Positions 13,707-33,585 of a stretch of 64,000 nucleotides of DNA are shown one piece after another. Source of the DNA: Bimastos eiseni. Its lineage: Eukaryota; Annelida; Clitellata; Crassiclitellata; Lumbricidae. The notes under the pieces were generated by a model. The model saw nothing but the letters and a program-made list of their open reading frames with translations, was not told the origin of the DNA and did no database searches. Location of the stretch: contig OY365815.1 in NCBI GenBank assembly GCA_959347315.1, forward strand, positions 16,207,954 to 16,271,953, in the 5' to 3' direction. Made by a program: the position numbers and the translations under genes. Numbering within the stretch: the stretch's first letter is position 1; every line of letters starts with the position of its first letter.

Positions 13707-14854
13707 TGTCACATTGGTGAAGAATCCTAAGATACAAAGTGAACAAATCGTGATTAACATGAGACACGAGGAGCATTACTTTTGTTGTTCTGCCCAAAAG
13801 TGCCTCTGGATGCAGTTCTTTCGCTGAACCCACAGACTGCATCAAAGCGAGGAGATACCCTACATTATTGCAAGCCATCACGCCCTTACATTGGCAAATT
13901 ATTTATAATCTGTATTCATGCGTAGAACATGGGCAATTCAAGACAATGAATGTGTAGAAGCTCAGTGTCATAGTTTCTCTTATTCGGATTGACTTGCATG
14001 TAAATTTGATCGAGATTTAAACATTAACAATGTATTAAGCAACAGATTCTATGCCTTTCTACACTGAAGAAAAAAAATGTGGAATACACATTTGTAGGCC
14101 TATAACTATAAATGTATATGACATGTAGTCCAAGTCCAATGCGCAGTGGTTCTTAAATTTGTTTTCTGTGAAAGCAATCGCAATTTTCATCTTGCAATGT
14201 TGGACACAAGAACGATAGGAAATTAGACGTAACAGTTTACAAATCAACGCATAAGGCCTTGACTTATAGAATAGTTAACATGCAGCCGAAATATAATCCT
14301 GTGAAATCTGAGTTGGCATACTAAAAGTTTTCAATTGTAAAGGCCTACTTTTCTTCAAATATCATTATATATAACCGCAAATAGTACACCTATGGCTGCA
14401 TTTCGCTTGCGACAATTGGACAAGTTACACATCCAGAATAGTTTCATTTGATAAGGGCACTAAACATTTGAAGAACCACCTGTAGATTATAACTGATATC
14501 CCCGTTTTCTGTTTCTGAGAACCGCGTCAAGGCATTTAATTTCTGACGTCTTGCCGTCGATCTATCCTACAGAAGCTCGATGACTACATGTCATCGCTTG
14601 AGACAGCATACATACATGTTTCCCTAGACGTAGTTCAGTGTAAGTCTATTTAACTACACACTCGTCCGTGCTGCTTGAAAGTCGATCAATCTACAGATCC
14701 TGAATGTTGACAGCGTTTTCATGACGGTCTAATGCATATTCTGGTCTGTGCATGCCTGCAGTATACAGTACCGTCTATAGATTTGCATTTCGTATGACAT
14801 ACTGAAACGCTCTAAGCGCGTTGACTATTCGGTCAGACTGGCATTGTAATCGGC
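13707..14854. other. Downstream flank of Dlx; probably includes its 3' UTR
   Basis: AT-rich, with only short frames. The end of the Dlx message could not be fixed: an ATTAAA on the minus strand near 14541-14536 is possible but unsupported. Confidence 0.35.
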
Positions 14855-22198
<7,344 letters not shown>

Positions 22199-22329
22199 GT
22201 CGCCTAATTTGCGTTTTATCAGCAGCAGGCTCTTATCAGCAAAATTACAATGATTAGCCTAATTGGAGAGAATTTACTGAGAGACGACGCAAGCAACGCT
22301 CTCGGAGCTGAAGCCTCCAGTATTTACTT

Positions 22330-22490
22330 GTTAAATACGACGGGCTAAGTCCACATTTAGCGAACCACCGGTTTCACTATACGACGATCCGGCGCCGCTG
22401 GACACGCCCACCTCCAAAACGCATCCGTTTCATAGCCACGCCTCCTCCTCGATGCGTAGCCCGCTGATGAAGAGGCCACGCCCCGTTGCT
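22330..22490 (-). promoter_or_regulatory. Presumed Dlx proximal promoter: three GC/KLF boxes and a TATA-like element
   Basis: Three copies of the CACGCCC word (GGGCGTG or GGCGTGG on the coding strand) lie at about 22403-22411, 22436-22444 and 22476-22484, matching Sp/KLF boxes. A TATTTAA word (22331-22337, minus strand) lies about 135 bp upstream of the Dlx ATG. Spacing would allow initiation near 22305. The motifs are visible in the sequence; their promoter role is inferred, and transcription start data are absent. Confidence 0.35.
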
Positions 22491-22599
22491 CGGAGCCCGA
22501 CAAGTCAATCAGAATCAGTGACAGTTTGATGATGAGGCACCCAGTGAATTGCTGAGGAGAGGAGACAGCATGCGATGATGGATAAGTTTTTTTAGCGTT

Positions 22600-22745
22600 G
22601 ACTAAATAATAGAACGTGGGTTCTAAGGGCCTCTATAAGTGGCTTCTCTTCATCTAAACTAATCAATTTACTCTCAAATTTAGTCTAATCTAGTCTCAAT
22701 AGTCTAATCTATAGTTTCTAGTGTAATCCAATAATATTATAGTGT
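22600..22745. repeat. Degenerate TAGTCTAATC tract
   Basis: Recurrent AGTCTAATC/TCTAGT words upstream of Dlx; low information. Confidence 0.4.
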
Positions 22746-25500
22746 ACCACAATCATGCTAGGACAAGAATCTGTTGAAGCTGTTAGCACAATTGAAATGC
22801 GATAAGTCAGAATACCCGATAAGCAGAGGCGATAGCATATTTTGTGATTATAGGCCTACTGTCACAATCAGAAAAATTATTCGAAAAATATTAATCTCGT
22901 GTCAAAGACACTGCATGCAATTTACGGCGAGGCTTCTTCTTATTTTCCTCTTTCAATCGTTGAGTGCAGCGCAGTGCGCCCGCTGAGAAATGCATTGCAA
23001 TGATTCATTCTGTTTGAAGCGTCTAAAATGATACTTACACTGAAAAATGTCTGCCCCAACATCCGTCTCCCCCTCGTCATCGATTCCTCTTCTTCTAATT
23101 GTCCTCTTTCCTTTCCCTTCCACACCTTCTTCCTTCTCATTCCATCTCACCTTCCAATTAATCCTCCTCCGCATCCTCTTTCCCATTCCCATTCTTTTGC
23201 TTCGTATTACATTACTTTACGTTCAATGCCTCACCCATGTGTGTAATAAGTTTATTTAGCGACGCATTCATGACAAGGATGACATGCGTTCAATGACTCA
23301 CCCATGAATTCTTCAATTACTTTATATACCAGAATGTCCATAGAATTCCTTTGAGAAGGCCAGAGACGCATTCTGCCTGCACTCCCTATTTTAACCAGTT
23401 AACAGCCTACGTAATGTAATGCAGGATATTGTACACGGTGTAATCTTATGTAAATGTGCGTGTATACACTGTAACGTAACGTGCTGTAGCATATTTTCTG
23501 ATCGACGTCTCTCTGAGGACTTATTACATACGAATTCAGTCATAATGTTGAACGCCGACTTCCTGCTGTCAAAATTAATATTAACCTGTATAATCAGTTG
23601 TCTAATTAAATGACTAATTTACCTAAATACCTGTTTTATTTGGCCAAGCTATTCCTCTCTATTTCAGTCATTAGAAATATTCTGACGTCATCTCTCGTCG
23701 TAAAGTTTCATTATATATAGAAGACAAAATGCAGATTATACAAAAATTCAGCATACTCGGAATTTTCGTTCCCAAATTAATTTCTCGTCACAGAAACTTC
23801 AATTCTATAATATCTTATACGTCGTTCATCCTACCCAAAGTAATTTACACGCCTATGCAAATTATTACCATTTAGGAAGCCATAATGAATTGCGCTATAC
23901 AAATCGCCTCTAGCATAGACGCCTCGCATTACATTACGTCATGGGTGGTCACGCTACATTGAGCTATATCAAAGTGTTTGAGATAAATTGAGTTGATGGC
24001 ACCAAGACTTCAAAACAAGCAAACGTCTTCCAGACTTGCCAATCAGATCCATCGATAACTGATGCAGAGTCACGTGTAGACCCGTAGGCCTAAGACATAG
24101 GCGCGATCGTATACGCCTAAGGAGCATCGAGTTTCGGATTTCCATATATTGATTGTCTTCCTTACGTCGTCCGGTGTCAGAAAGACGACTGCCATTAGTC
24201 TTAATCGCGACGTAGAATGGAAATAGACGAAACGCACGCAGTAGGGTAACGTGGTCCTGCATCTGGCATGGTTCGTGGCCTAACATTCGGGTATTCACAA
24301 GACCAACACATTCACGGGGATCGTCTGGGCCTCTGCTTGCCTTTCATGTATGTCTGCATAATAGCAGTAGAAGTATGGGCTTTAGGTGCCCAGAAAGGGA
24401 AAAGAAAGCAAGGCAAGAAGAGTTAACGTCAATTCACGTATTGGATGGGTGTGAAAATTGTCAATAAGGCAATAAGGCTTTAAGCTGGTGCCCTGAGCTC
24501 GGCTTTCGAGTGGCGCTTCAGAAGTTAGGAGAAAACGACTGCGACAAGGTAAATCGAACTCAGTAATTAGCAAGTAACCTAATTTGCATTCGACAGCGCA
24601 TGCGCGTGAAGTCTAAGCAAGGAAAACGACAGTAGTCAAATAAACAGAATTACCAGATTATTGATGGTACAGGTCAGAACAGAAGGGGCGGGCGAGTCAG
24701 CTGGCATAATTTATGCCCTACGATTTCGAGCACATGGGCCTACTCTTCCTGGTAGGAAGTCAAACTGAAATGGACATAAAAATTAGCGATCTGATAAACA
24801 CACATGAAACATGAAACATCAGAATGCGAAGAAGTGATGACCATCTCTGATGCTCTGACATATATATATATATATATATATATAGTACAGAATATTAATC
24901 GTTTTCCATTTTGCGACTGATATATATAATTGCACCGCTTTCATCTACATTTCCGAATATAAAGTGCATGCATATTTGTATGCTATCTTTCCACACGGGC
25001 CAATGAGGGGACACGGTTAGTTTCAAGCGACAATTTAACTATTCCTCGCCTCCTCTTTCTTCACACTGATAATTCATATCCACCAAGCAATTGCTGTGTT
25101 TATGGCAACTCATCGCATCCGAAGCGGTGCGAATGTCTGCCTGCCGACAAAAGCAGCCATTTCACATCTATTGTGTCTGGAATGAAGAAGAATATGAAAG
25201 GCCTGTTTGGCTGACGACTGATGGATGATCTTTGCCGTTGCAGGCGATAAGTGCAGTCTGGTGATTCATGAAACTCTATATCTTCCCTTATTTATCGTTT
25301 GTGCTCTTCGTTGACCGCCCGCACAGTGTTGATGTCGATAGAGCTGTCGATAGTTTTATATAGTGGCTGTTGTCGTTGCTATAGTGTTGTTGTTTTTATT
25401 GTTGCTCTCTCTGTTGCTTTCTGTTGCTGTTGCATGTTGTCATTGTCTGGGCTGTGTGACTGTTCTTCCTGTTGCGTCACAATTAGCAACGTCAAATTTA
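22746..25500. other. Intergenic; no gene recognised
   Basis: Short frames only. The longest on the minus strand (23969-24298, 109 codons) does not resemble a known family and has no splice context I can defend. A (TA)n run lies at 24861-24884. Confidence 0.4.
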
Positions 25501-25503
25501 GCT

Positions 25504-25750
25504 AGCATGCATACATACATACATACATACAGACATACATACATACATACATACATACATACATACATACATACATACATACATACATACATTCATGCAT
25601 ACATGCATACATACATATATACATATATACATACATACATATATACATATATACATACATACATTCATACATACATGCATGCATACATACATACATACAT
25701 GCATACATATACATACATACACATCGTTTATACACACACATACATTCATG
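25504..25750. repeat. (CATA)n tetranucleotide array
   Basis: About 245 bp with CATG and ATATAC variants, similar in type to the 8866-9306 array. Overlapping frames on both strands are artefacts. Confidence 0.95.
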
Positions 25751-25924
25751 CATGCAAATATATATTTAAAGGAGCCTCACATGCAGACGTAACGAGCAAT
25801 ACATTGAAGAATGGCGCCTCATCCCATTCATTCGTCTGCTAACTATGACGGGTCATTTCTGTTTCCGAATGGACTTCGGGACGATGTAAATCAACGACCA
25901 ATCAAAATGACCAACGAAACGACT

Positions 25925-27180
25925 TCTCTTTCCGTCTGCCATTCCTCACTTTCTTCCTCCTCCTCCTCCTCCGTCACTCCTTCCCCTCGATGCTCTACCA
26001 TGCAGGTTTTCCAGCTGATTGTCCACTTTTATCAAACTCTTCCTCCCACTGCATGTTTTGTATTCACGTGACTCTTTCCTTTCACAACGTCTCAACCACG
26101 CATACTCAACCTCACTATTCCTAACAATCTTCATTTAATCCTCCTCTTATTCATTCTGTTTCCTCCTTTCGGTCCAGTCTTTTCTGCTCCTCAACGTATA
26201 CTCACCCTCTACCTTGTCTCGCTTTCCTTTTCCTCCATCTTCATCCTCTTGCTCCATGAGGTACACTTTTCTTGCCTTCTTCATCGCCCTCTCCCTCTTC
26301 CCAATTTCTCATCCCGATACTTCTCATCCTCTTCCTCCATCCACTTTCGAACACTTCTTTCCATGCCATCGTCGATCACCCTCCCTCTTCCTATTTCCTA
26401 TATCGTGCCTAACCTCTCTACTTCCTCCTTAAAACATCTCTTTATGATGCACCTATCTCCTCTTCCAAATGCCTCAACTTCTTCTTTTCCCAACTCTTCT
26501 ACCAATGTCTCCTCTTCCGCCCACTTCCTCCCCATATCTCTGCTCTTTGTCAGTCTTCCTACTTCCCAGCCCATGTACCTCTCCTCATCTTACCTCGTTT
26601 TCCTCCACCTTCATTTGACTTCTCATTCCCATCTTCGTGTGCCTCCTCTCCCTAATCATCAGGCCCATACTCCCCATGCCTCTCATCTTCCTCCCTCTCT
26701 TCCTCCTGCTCACCTTCTCATTCTCTTCGTCAACTGTCTCCTTCAAACTACTCTTTCCTCAACCAAATGCATCACGCCCTTCCTCCAACCCTTCTCCAAC
26801 TCCTACTCCTCCAAACCCTTCTTCCCCAAACCTTTCTTTTACCCTCAACTCCCCTCCTCTTTCCAATTCCACTTCTCTTCCCATCCTCCTCTTCCTCCTC
26901 ACCTTCCTAGTATTCCTCCACTCCTCCAACTTAAGAATTTTTTCCCTTCCTCCTCCTACACTTCTCCCAAATCCTCCTCTTCCAAACCCTTCCTCCTCAT
27001 ACCTCTCCTCTTCCCCTCTCTCTCTCCATCCTCCTCTTTCCTATCCCACTTTCCTTCCCCTCCTCCCCTCCTTCTCTTCCTGGTCTTCCTCCACTCCTCC
27101 AACTCCAGAATTTCTCCCCATCCTCTTGCTACCCTTCTCCCAAATCCTCCTCCTCCACCACTGACCATATCCTCCACGCC
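25925..27180. repeat. 1.25-kb polypyrimidine tract (plus strand C+T)
   Basis: Almost continuous CT-rich sequence (TCCTCC, CTTCCTC) with no fixed period. A frame of 329 codons crosses it (Ser, Leu, Pro, Phe almost only) and competing frames overlap; this is a composition artefact. It could form triplex or H-DNA. Confidence 0.8.
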
Positions 27181-27540
27181 CTGTCTGCCAACAGATTGTC
27201 GCCCTACGATCTTCGCAGCCGACATTCGTCGTCGATAGAGGAAGAGAGCGTGCGTCGACCGGTGACACGCGACCTGACCCGGCCTCATTCGTCTGTCTCC
27301 TATTGGTTGCTAATTGCGGCAATCGAGGCCGAAGAGGAGCTTGGCAGTGGACGTTCGAGTGACACTCGACGAGAGGGATAATGGACGGGGGCAGTTGGAA
27401 GGACGCGAACAGAGCAGGACCCTCCTGTAGAAGACAAGGCCACTTGGAGCATCTAATGCAGGGTTAATGGACTGAACTGGCAACTGAGTAGCAGAAACAA
27501 AGGCAGGAACAGAGCGGAAACAGATTGAGACTGAAAGAGG
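27181..27540. other. GC-richer island between biased tracts; no gene recognised
   Basis: A CpG-containing stretch (27190-27400) with short frames on both strands. No domain or splice signals convincing enough to call an exon. Confidence 0.3.
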
Positions 27541-27790
27541 CAGACAGAGAGGGTGAAGAAAAAGAGAAATAGATAGAGACTGAGACATACAGAGAGAAAG
27601 AAAGAGAAATGGATGGAGAGCTAGAGAGAGAGAGAGCGCGAGAGAGAGAGAGACAGAGAGAGAGAGCGAGAGAGAGAGAGAGAGACAGAGAGACAGAGAG
27701 ACAGAGAGAGAGAGCGAGAGAGAGAGAGAGAGAGAGAGAAATAAGAAGGAAAAAAGAGAAGGATAGAGAAGACGAGAGAGAGCAAGAAAC
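27540..27790. repeat. (GA)n-rich tract
   Basis: GAGAGA runs with GACAGA and GCGAGA interruptions, followed by (TA)n at 27793-27850 and a short GT run. Confidence 0.9.
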
Positions 27791-28184
27791 AGATATATAT
27801 TGATATATACATTAATATATATATATGCATATGTATATTATATATATATAGAGAGAGAGAGTGTGTGTGTGTGTGCGAGAGAGAAGTCATCATCATCACA
27901 ATCATCGTGGTCGTCGTTGTCATCATCGAAAGATACCGCCATCATCACCATCATCACCATCATCACTCTGTCCCACCAGAGCTTTTTAATCTTCATCTTC
28001 ATCGTGCATCATCAATCTTGTACAGACGTCGCACGCAAAGCGGACGAACGATCCCTGGAATGAGACGTCATCTTTAATTCTTAATACTTTCTTCATCTCA
28101 TCATAAGTTTCTGATTCCCCTTCCTTCCTCTCCTCCATCAATTCCACACAACGTATGCCTCTCTATGCTCCAACCGTCATAAGA

Positions 28185-28345
28185 GAACGAGGAGGAGGAG
28201 GAGGAGAAGAAGGAGAAGGAGAAGGAGGAGAACGAAGAGGAGAAGGAGGAGGAGAAAGAGGAGGAGGATAAGAAGAATAGGAGAAGGAGGAGAGGGAAGA
28301 GAAGGAAGAGGAGGAGAAGGAGGAGGAGGATAAGAAGGCTGAGGA
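28185..28345. repeat. Purine tract (GGA/GAA)n
   Basis: About 160 bp of almost pure G+A on the plus strand. Confidence 0.9.
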
Positions 28346-28916
28346 GGTTGCCTCCGATTTCGACCATCGTGCATGCACCCTTCCGGGCATCGTGTATGCA
28401 CCATATACTTCCTCTTCATACCGCCCATGCATGTGTCTCCAGTGTCCACCCCACTTCTGCCTCTTCCCGATCACTGCCCTCTCGTCTCTTCTCTCTCCCT
28501 CTTTCTTCCTCGTTTCCCTTCGCTCGACGGGAACCTGGCACTTACTTCCGGTGCGAAATAAGGCCTGCGCATGCGCACATGCACGCCCGAGGCACGCGCA
28601 CGCGCGCACACGATTTGCCTTGCACGCTTCATGTGTAGCTGGTATACATCACATAACCTATAATGTTAAGAAATCACACGCATACCGTACATACTAGATA
28701 ACGCTGCTTATATCTTCATAATAGCTTATCATGCGTATATATACATATTTATATGTATATATATACACATTTATTATATATGGGTCTATTTTCCTATCGT
28801 ACAACTTACCTGCAAATACAAACATATATATTTATATATATATAGACACTATAAGTAATGATTTCATTCATTGTTCGAAGAGATTCAGGAAGCGCCTGTT
28901 CAACATTCAACAATAT

Positions 28917-29143
28917 ATTTATTTATTACCGAAATTTGATACCGCTCTTCTTCCAACATTTTTTGCTCAGAAGGGCACACACACATGCCTCAACGGCAAA
29001 TTGCAATTGTACTGAAGAGCAATTTTGCGAGAAGGATTAATTTGCTCAAGGTACTTACACAATGATTCCTCGGACGAGGGTCGAACCCGCTCACTCAGCT
29101 CACACTGAGTGTTAGGGACTGATCGCTCTAACCGATCGGCCAC
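28917..29143 (-). mobile_element. tRNA-derived SINE, copy C
   Basis: On the minus strand it starts GTGGCCGATCGGTTAGAGCG, with B-box GGTTCGACCCTCGTCC. The body contains ACCTTGAGCAAATTAATCCT and CTGAGCAAAAAATGTTGG; the tail is TAATAAATAAATA. This is the copy closest to a full tRNA-like head. Confidence 0.85.
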
Positions 29144-29735
29144 TTCTACAGGAGCGCTACTATTTGTTAGGCTTTTATTTTTTGATTATTTTTGAATGAT
29201 TTGAATGAATCGATCGAGAGAGCTCCTTCATCATTCTTTGACACCCGTCTATAGATACATTCAACCCGCTTCTGAAAGGACGTGGACCTATATTGTAACA
29301 ACAACGAACACCCGCATGATCAGATGTATCTTAATATATGTCGAGGTTTATATAAGGTAGGCTATATTATATGTATTTCCAACCTAAATGTTAAGGGATA
29401 TCAATTTCAACTTAAATATTCTTATAGGTAATAAAATAAAAGGGTGATAATAAATAGACCCCATATTATGTGTTTAGATGACTCAATCGCATTCAGATAG
29501 ATCATAGCATATTAGTTTATTTCGACCAACAACTTATATACCGCACCTCGGTTTGCAAGACATTCAATTAACATAAACTAACGTAACATATTCATCACAT
29601 GTGATAAAGATTTATAGGTCTATTATACAGCACACATATTCATTTCATCAGCCTGTATTTAAAACTTTATCGTCATATTATATGTGTCTATAATAAATAG
29701 GTCATTCAAGAGTCACATATCATACCTCGAACTTA
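29144..29735. other. No feature recognised
   Basis: AT-rich unique sequence without frames of note. Confidence 0.4.
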
Positions 29736-29850
29736 TTCCTTTTATATATATGTAATCGACCATATATATATATATATATGTCTATATATATGTGTGTATA
29801 TATGTATGTATATATATAATATATATAATATATAAATATTGTCTATATGG
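29736..29850. repeat. (TA)n-rich microsatellite tract
   Basis: TATATATG and ATATATAA words over about 115 bp. Confidence 0.85.
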
Positions 29851-30242
29851 GGAATGGATAGATGGAAAGTCGGTTAGATGGATGAGGTTGTAATTGCAGG
29901 GGATGAGACGGTGGAGTAGAATCGCCGGAATCTTCGGCAATTATCGGTCATCATCGGCAATTTGTTCGGCTCGACAAGAGACCAATGACGTCAACGATGA
30001 CACGAGACCTTCAGCGACGGATGGACGGAGTGAAAAGGAGGAACGAAGGACGGAGGGAGGGAAGGGAGATAGAAGGAGTGGCAGACAGCGATATGGAGGA
30101 TGATATAGGAACGAACGGAAGGATATAGATGTACTGCATGCGAGGAGGCGGACGGAAGGAAAGGAGGGAGGGAGGAAGAAATGGAGTGAGGGAGATGCAT
30201 GGGGAGAATCTGATAGGATGGAATGGACATATTGTGGGTCGG

Positions 30243-31200
30243 ATATAGACGGACGGATAGACGGACGGACGGATGGAGAGACGGACGGATAGATGGACGG
30301 ATAGACGGATGGATAGACGGATGGATAGACGGACGGATAGACGGACGGATAGACAGATGGATAGACGGACGGACGGATGGAGAGACGGACGGATAGATGG
30401 ACGGATGGATAGACGGATGGATAGACGGACGGATAGATGGACGGATAGACGGATGGATAGACAGATGGATAGACGGATGGATAGACGGATGGATAGACGG
30501 ATGGATAGACGGATGAATATACGGATGGATAGACGGATTGATAGATGGACGGATAGACAGATGGATAGACGGACGGATAGACGGACGGATAGACAGATGG
30601 ATAGACGGATGGATAGACGGACGGATAGACGGATGGATAGACGGATGGATAGACGGATGGATAGATGGACGGATAGATGAACGGATAGACGGATGGATAG
30701 ACGGATGGATAGACGGATGGATAGACGGATGGATAGACGGACGGATAGACGGATTGATAGATGGACGGATAGACAGATGGATAGACGGATGGATAGACGG
30801 ACGGATAGACGGATGGATAGACGGACGGATAGACGGATGGATAGACGGACGGATAGACGGATGGATAGATGGACGGATAGATGAACGGATAGACAGATGG
30901 ATAGACGGATGGATAGACGGATGGATAGACGGACGGATAGACGGACGGATAGATGGACGGATAGACAGATGGATAGACGGATGGATAGACGGACGGATAG
31001 ACGGATGGATAGACGGATGGATAGATGGACGGATAGATGAACGGATAGACGGATGGATAGATGGACGGATAGACTGATGGATAGACGGATGGATAGACGG
31101 ATGGATAGACGGATGGATAGACGGACGGATAGACGGACGGATAGACGGACGGATAGACGGACGGATGGATAGACGGACGGATAGACGGATGGATGGACAG
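30243..31200. repeat. 0.95-kb array of GGATAGACGGAT-type 12-mers
   Basis: Built from GGAT, AGAC, GGAC quartets, mostly in 12-bp order, with GGATAGATGGAC variants recurring. Because 12 is four codons and the unit has no stop in several frames, frames of over 400 codons run along it on the minus strand ([24 protein letters not shown]) and shorter ones on the plus. None is a gene. Confidence 0.95.
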
Positions 31201-31324
31201 ACAGAACACAAGGGAAGGACGGATAGAAAAGCGGACTACGGACTGAAAGACGAACAGGACAACGAATAAGGACACAGGTATAGAAGAGCAAACGGAATGA
31301 CAAACTGATGTAGCTGCTGAACTA

Positions 31325-31360
31325 GCGGCGCTATATAAATGCTTGATTACCTTACATTAT
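31325..31360 (+). mobile_element. LINE-type 3' tail motif
   Basis: GGCGCTATATAAATG directly after the repeat array; the same end occurs at five other places in the window, twice joined to LINE coding remnants. Confidence 0.5.
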
Positions 31361-31949
31361 ACATGGACAGACAATGACTGCATTATCACGGGACGTCATT
31401 GAATTTTAAAACGACCACAAAACTCTGTTTAATTTTAAGTTGCATTTAGGAATATATACGAGCGATTTTTTAAACACTTTCGGTCGATAGATTTGCAACA
31501 TCAATATTGAATTTATGCATTAATGATCATGAGTCTTCATGGGCTACGTGTATTGAATGTCGTGGCTAAATTTATGTGGACATTATAACAAACTTGTCAT
31601 AATTTCTGATAAATAAACAAGTAAACAATTTTATATTTCTTTCGTCATTCAACATAGATCTATAGTCTAAAAGCTGATAAGCTTTATTTAGGCTTTTTAA
31701 AAAAACTTTGAAAGTTGAAGACTGTGTTGTGTTGGGGTCATATTTGATGACCACGATATTTAGCAAAATGCAACAGAATTTATATACAACCAGCATGGTT
31801 TTGATTGGCTGGAAAATCATTTATATGGAGCCACGAATATATGACCAGTATATTTTGTTCCGAAGATCAGACGGATGAATAGTTAAACTCTGGGATCCAT
31901 GACGGAGATCGCATTATTTCCGAATACTCGTTATATTGAGTGGTTGGTG

Positions 31950-32135
31950 TATTATCGTTAACCACTAGAGCCCCCTCCTCTTTATCCAGACTTGGAACTG
32001 GCACTACCAGAGCGCGAGCAGTGTTTGCTTAATAATTGGGAGTTTCAGTGTGACGACACTGTGTGGTTACGAAGATCATTAGTGTCGCCCTCCACAATTA
32101 TCAAGGTCTGGGACTGGCACTTCTATAGAGTGCAA
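31950..32135 (+). repeat. Dispersed repeat R, copies 2 and 3 in tandem
   Basis: Cores TTGGAACTGGCACT at 31992-32005 and CTGGGACTGGCACT at 32108-32121, 116 bp apart. Both are preceded by a CCTCC block, and the second also by GAAGATCATTAGTGTCGCC. Confidence 0.6.
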
Positions 32136-32350
32136 GCAGTTGAAGAGTTAGACTTGTAGGTGCTTTGTCAGACTTAATATTTATACATAATACTAAACTA
32201 TGGCGCTACCTGGCGAATGTAAGAGCAAAAGTGACACTCGTCTTTGGTTATTAATTGAATGGTTAATTGGTCAGACGCTCGATAGGGTAAGATATCAAAA
32301 TTGGGACATTTTTTTAAAATTTCTAGTATGACGTCTGGCTAATGGGGACA

Positions 32351-32382
32351 ACCTACTGTGGAATTCTAATTCCACAGCAGGT
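32351..32382. repeat. 15-bp-stem hairpin
   Basis: The arms ACCTACTGTGGAATT and AATTCCACAGCAGGT pair at 14 of 15 positions around a 2-bp loop. No surrounding element recognised. Confidence 0.7.
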
Positions 32383-32520
32383 GCTCTGTTCGGAAATGAT
32401 AGGCTTTTCTTGTAGTTTGTGTTTTTCTACTCCTGCAATAACTCGTCATCATTCGCTCATACTGTAGGCTACTTGTAATCATACTGCGGTTTGTCAGTTT
32501 GAAATTAAACGGAAATTTAT

Positions 32521-33060
32521 ATCATTATTATTATTTTTATTATAATAATAATTTTTAATATTGTTATTATTACTATTATATTATTGTTATTTTATTTACT
32601 TCGTTCCCCAGGGAATTAGAAATTATGATTAAAATAGTTTTCCGGAGGGTCAGACCTCGTCTTCAGAGGTCAAAGGAAAAGTGGCATTAAAAGCAACCAG
32701 ATTGTAACGCTGGAAAAGAAGATTCGCGCCTGTTGCCACTGATAAAAGAGTCGCGATTGCCAATTTCGCTAATGATATCTGCTGCTGAAGTATTAAACCG
32801 GCCGAAGGTCTTTATGGCCACCGGTTGGAAGATATACGAGGTAGGTAGCCCTCCCGTATTTCAAAATCTTGCGGTTTGTCGCCTGTTACTATTATTGTTA
32901 TAACTATTATTATTACTATTTTAATTATGAATTCTATTAGCAGTAGTAGCAGCGGCAGTAACAGCAGTAAATTAGTAATGGTGCTAGTCATGGTCGCAGT
33001 AGTAGGCCTAGTAGAGCTGGTAATAGTATCAGCAGTTGTATTAAACAGTAGTTGTAACTT
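32521..33060. repeat. ATT-rich stretch and diverged AGT-trinucleotide tract
   Basis: ATT/ATTATT runs at 32521-32600 and a diverged GTA/AGCAGT tract at 32930-33060, with unremarkable sequence between them. Confidence 0.5.
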
Positions 33061-33477
33061 CAGAACGGACTTCTTGGGCTTTGGTCGTTTTATTGATTTA
33101 ATACACCACTCAGAAGCGCCATCTCGAAGGCATATCATGCGCAACAATGAAACCGGATGTCACATGACACGGACCTCAAGACGAATTACAAATACAAAAT
33201 TAATTTCAACGATTAGGATTATTAATAATGAAAATTAGGTTTCCAAGGAAGCCTCCTCTGACTGGGAAGAAGCATCTCATTGAAACCGATTTGTAAGTAA
33301 CTTATTTAATTACTTACATGCTGTCATCGACCAGATAGCAAAGTTCTCTACTACAACAGATAAACTTCCAGACACAGCCTGACCACAAACCCGTATAAGA
33401 TAAATGTAACCGATCGAAAACAACAAGAAGCAATTGATCAAGTAATAGAATATGCACGACACTGTACAGCGCTCGTC

Positions 33478-33585
33478 TGAGGTCAGAGCATAAAGGCCGA
33501 AAGGGCAGAGGGTGAAGGCAGAAAAGTCAGAGGGTAAAGGCCAAAAGGTCAAATGGTAAAGGCCGAAAGGTCAAAGGGTAAAGCA
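33478..33585. repeat. Diverged ~20-bp tandem repeat (GGTCAAAGGGTAAAGGCCGA)
   Basis: About five copies with substitutions of a unit containing AAAGGCCGAAAGGTC. Confidence 0.75.

Noticed and set aside
26249..27238. 329-codon Ser/Leu/Pro-rich frame
   Set aside because: Composition artefact of a polypyrimidine tract, with competing frames and no recognisable motif.
29941..31303. Three overlapping minus-strand frames of 406-444 codons and two plus-strand ones
   Set aside because: The 12-bp repeat unit keeps all these frames open; there is no domain, splice site or start context, and the frames contradict one another.
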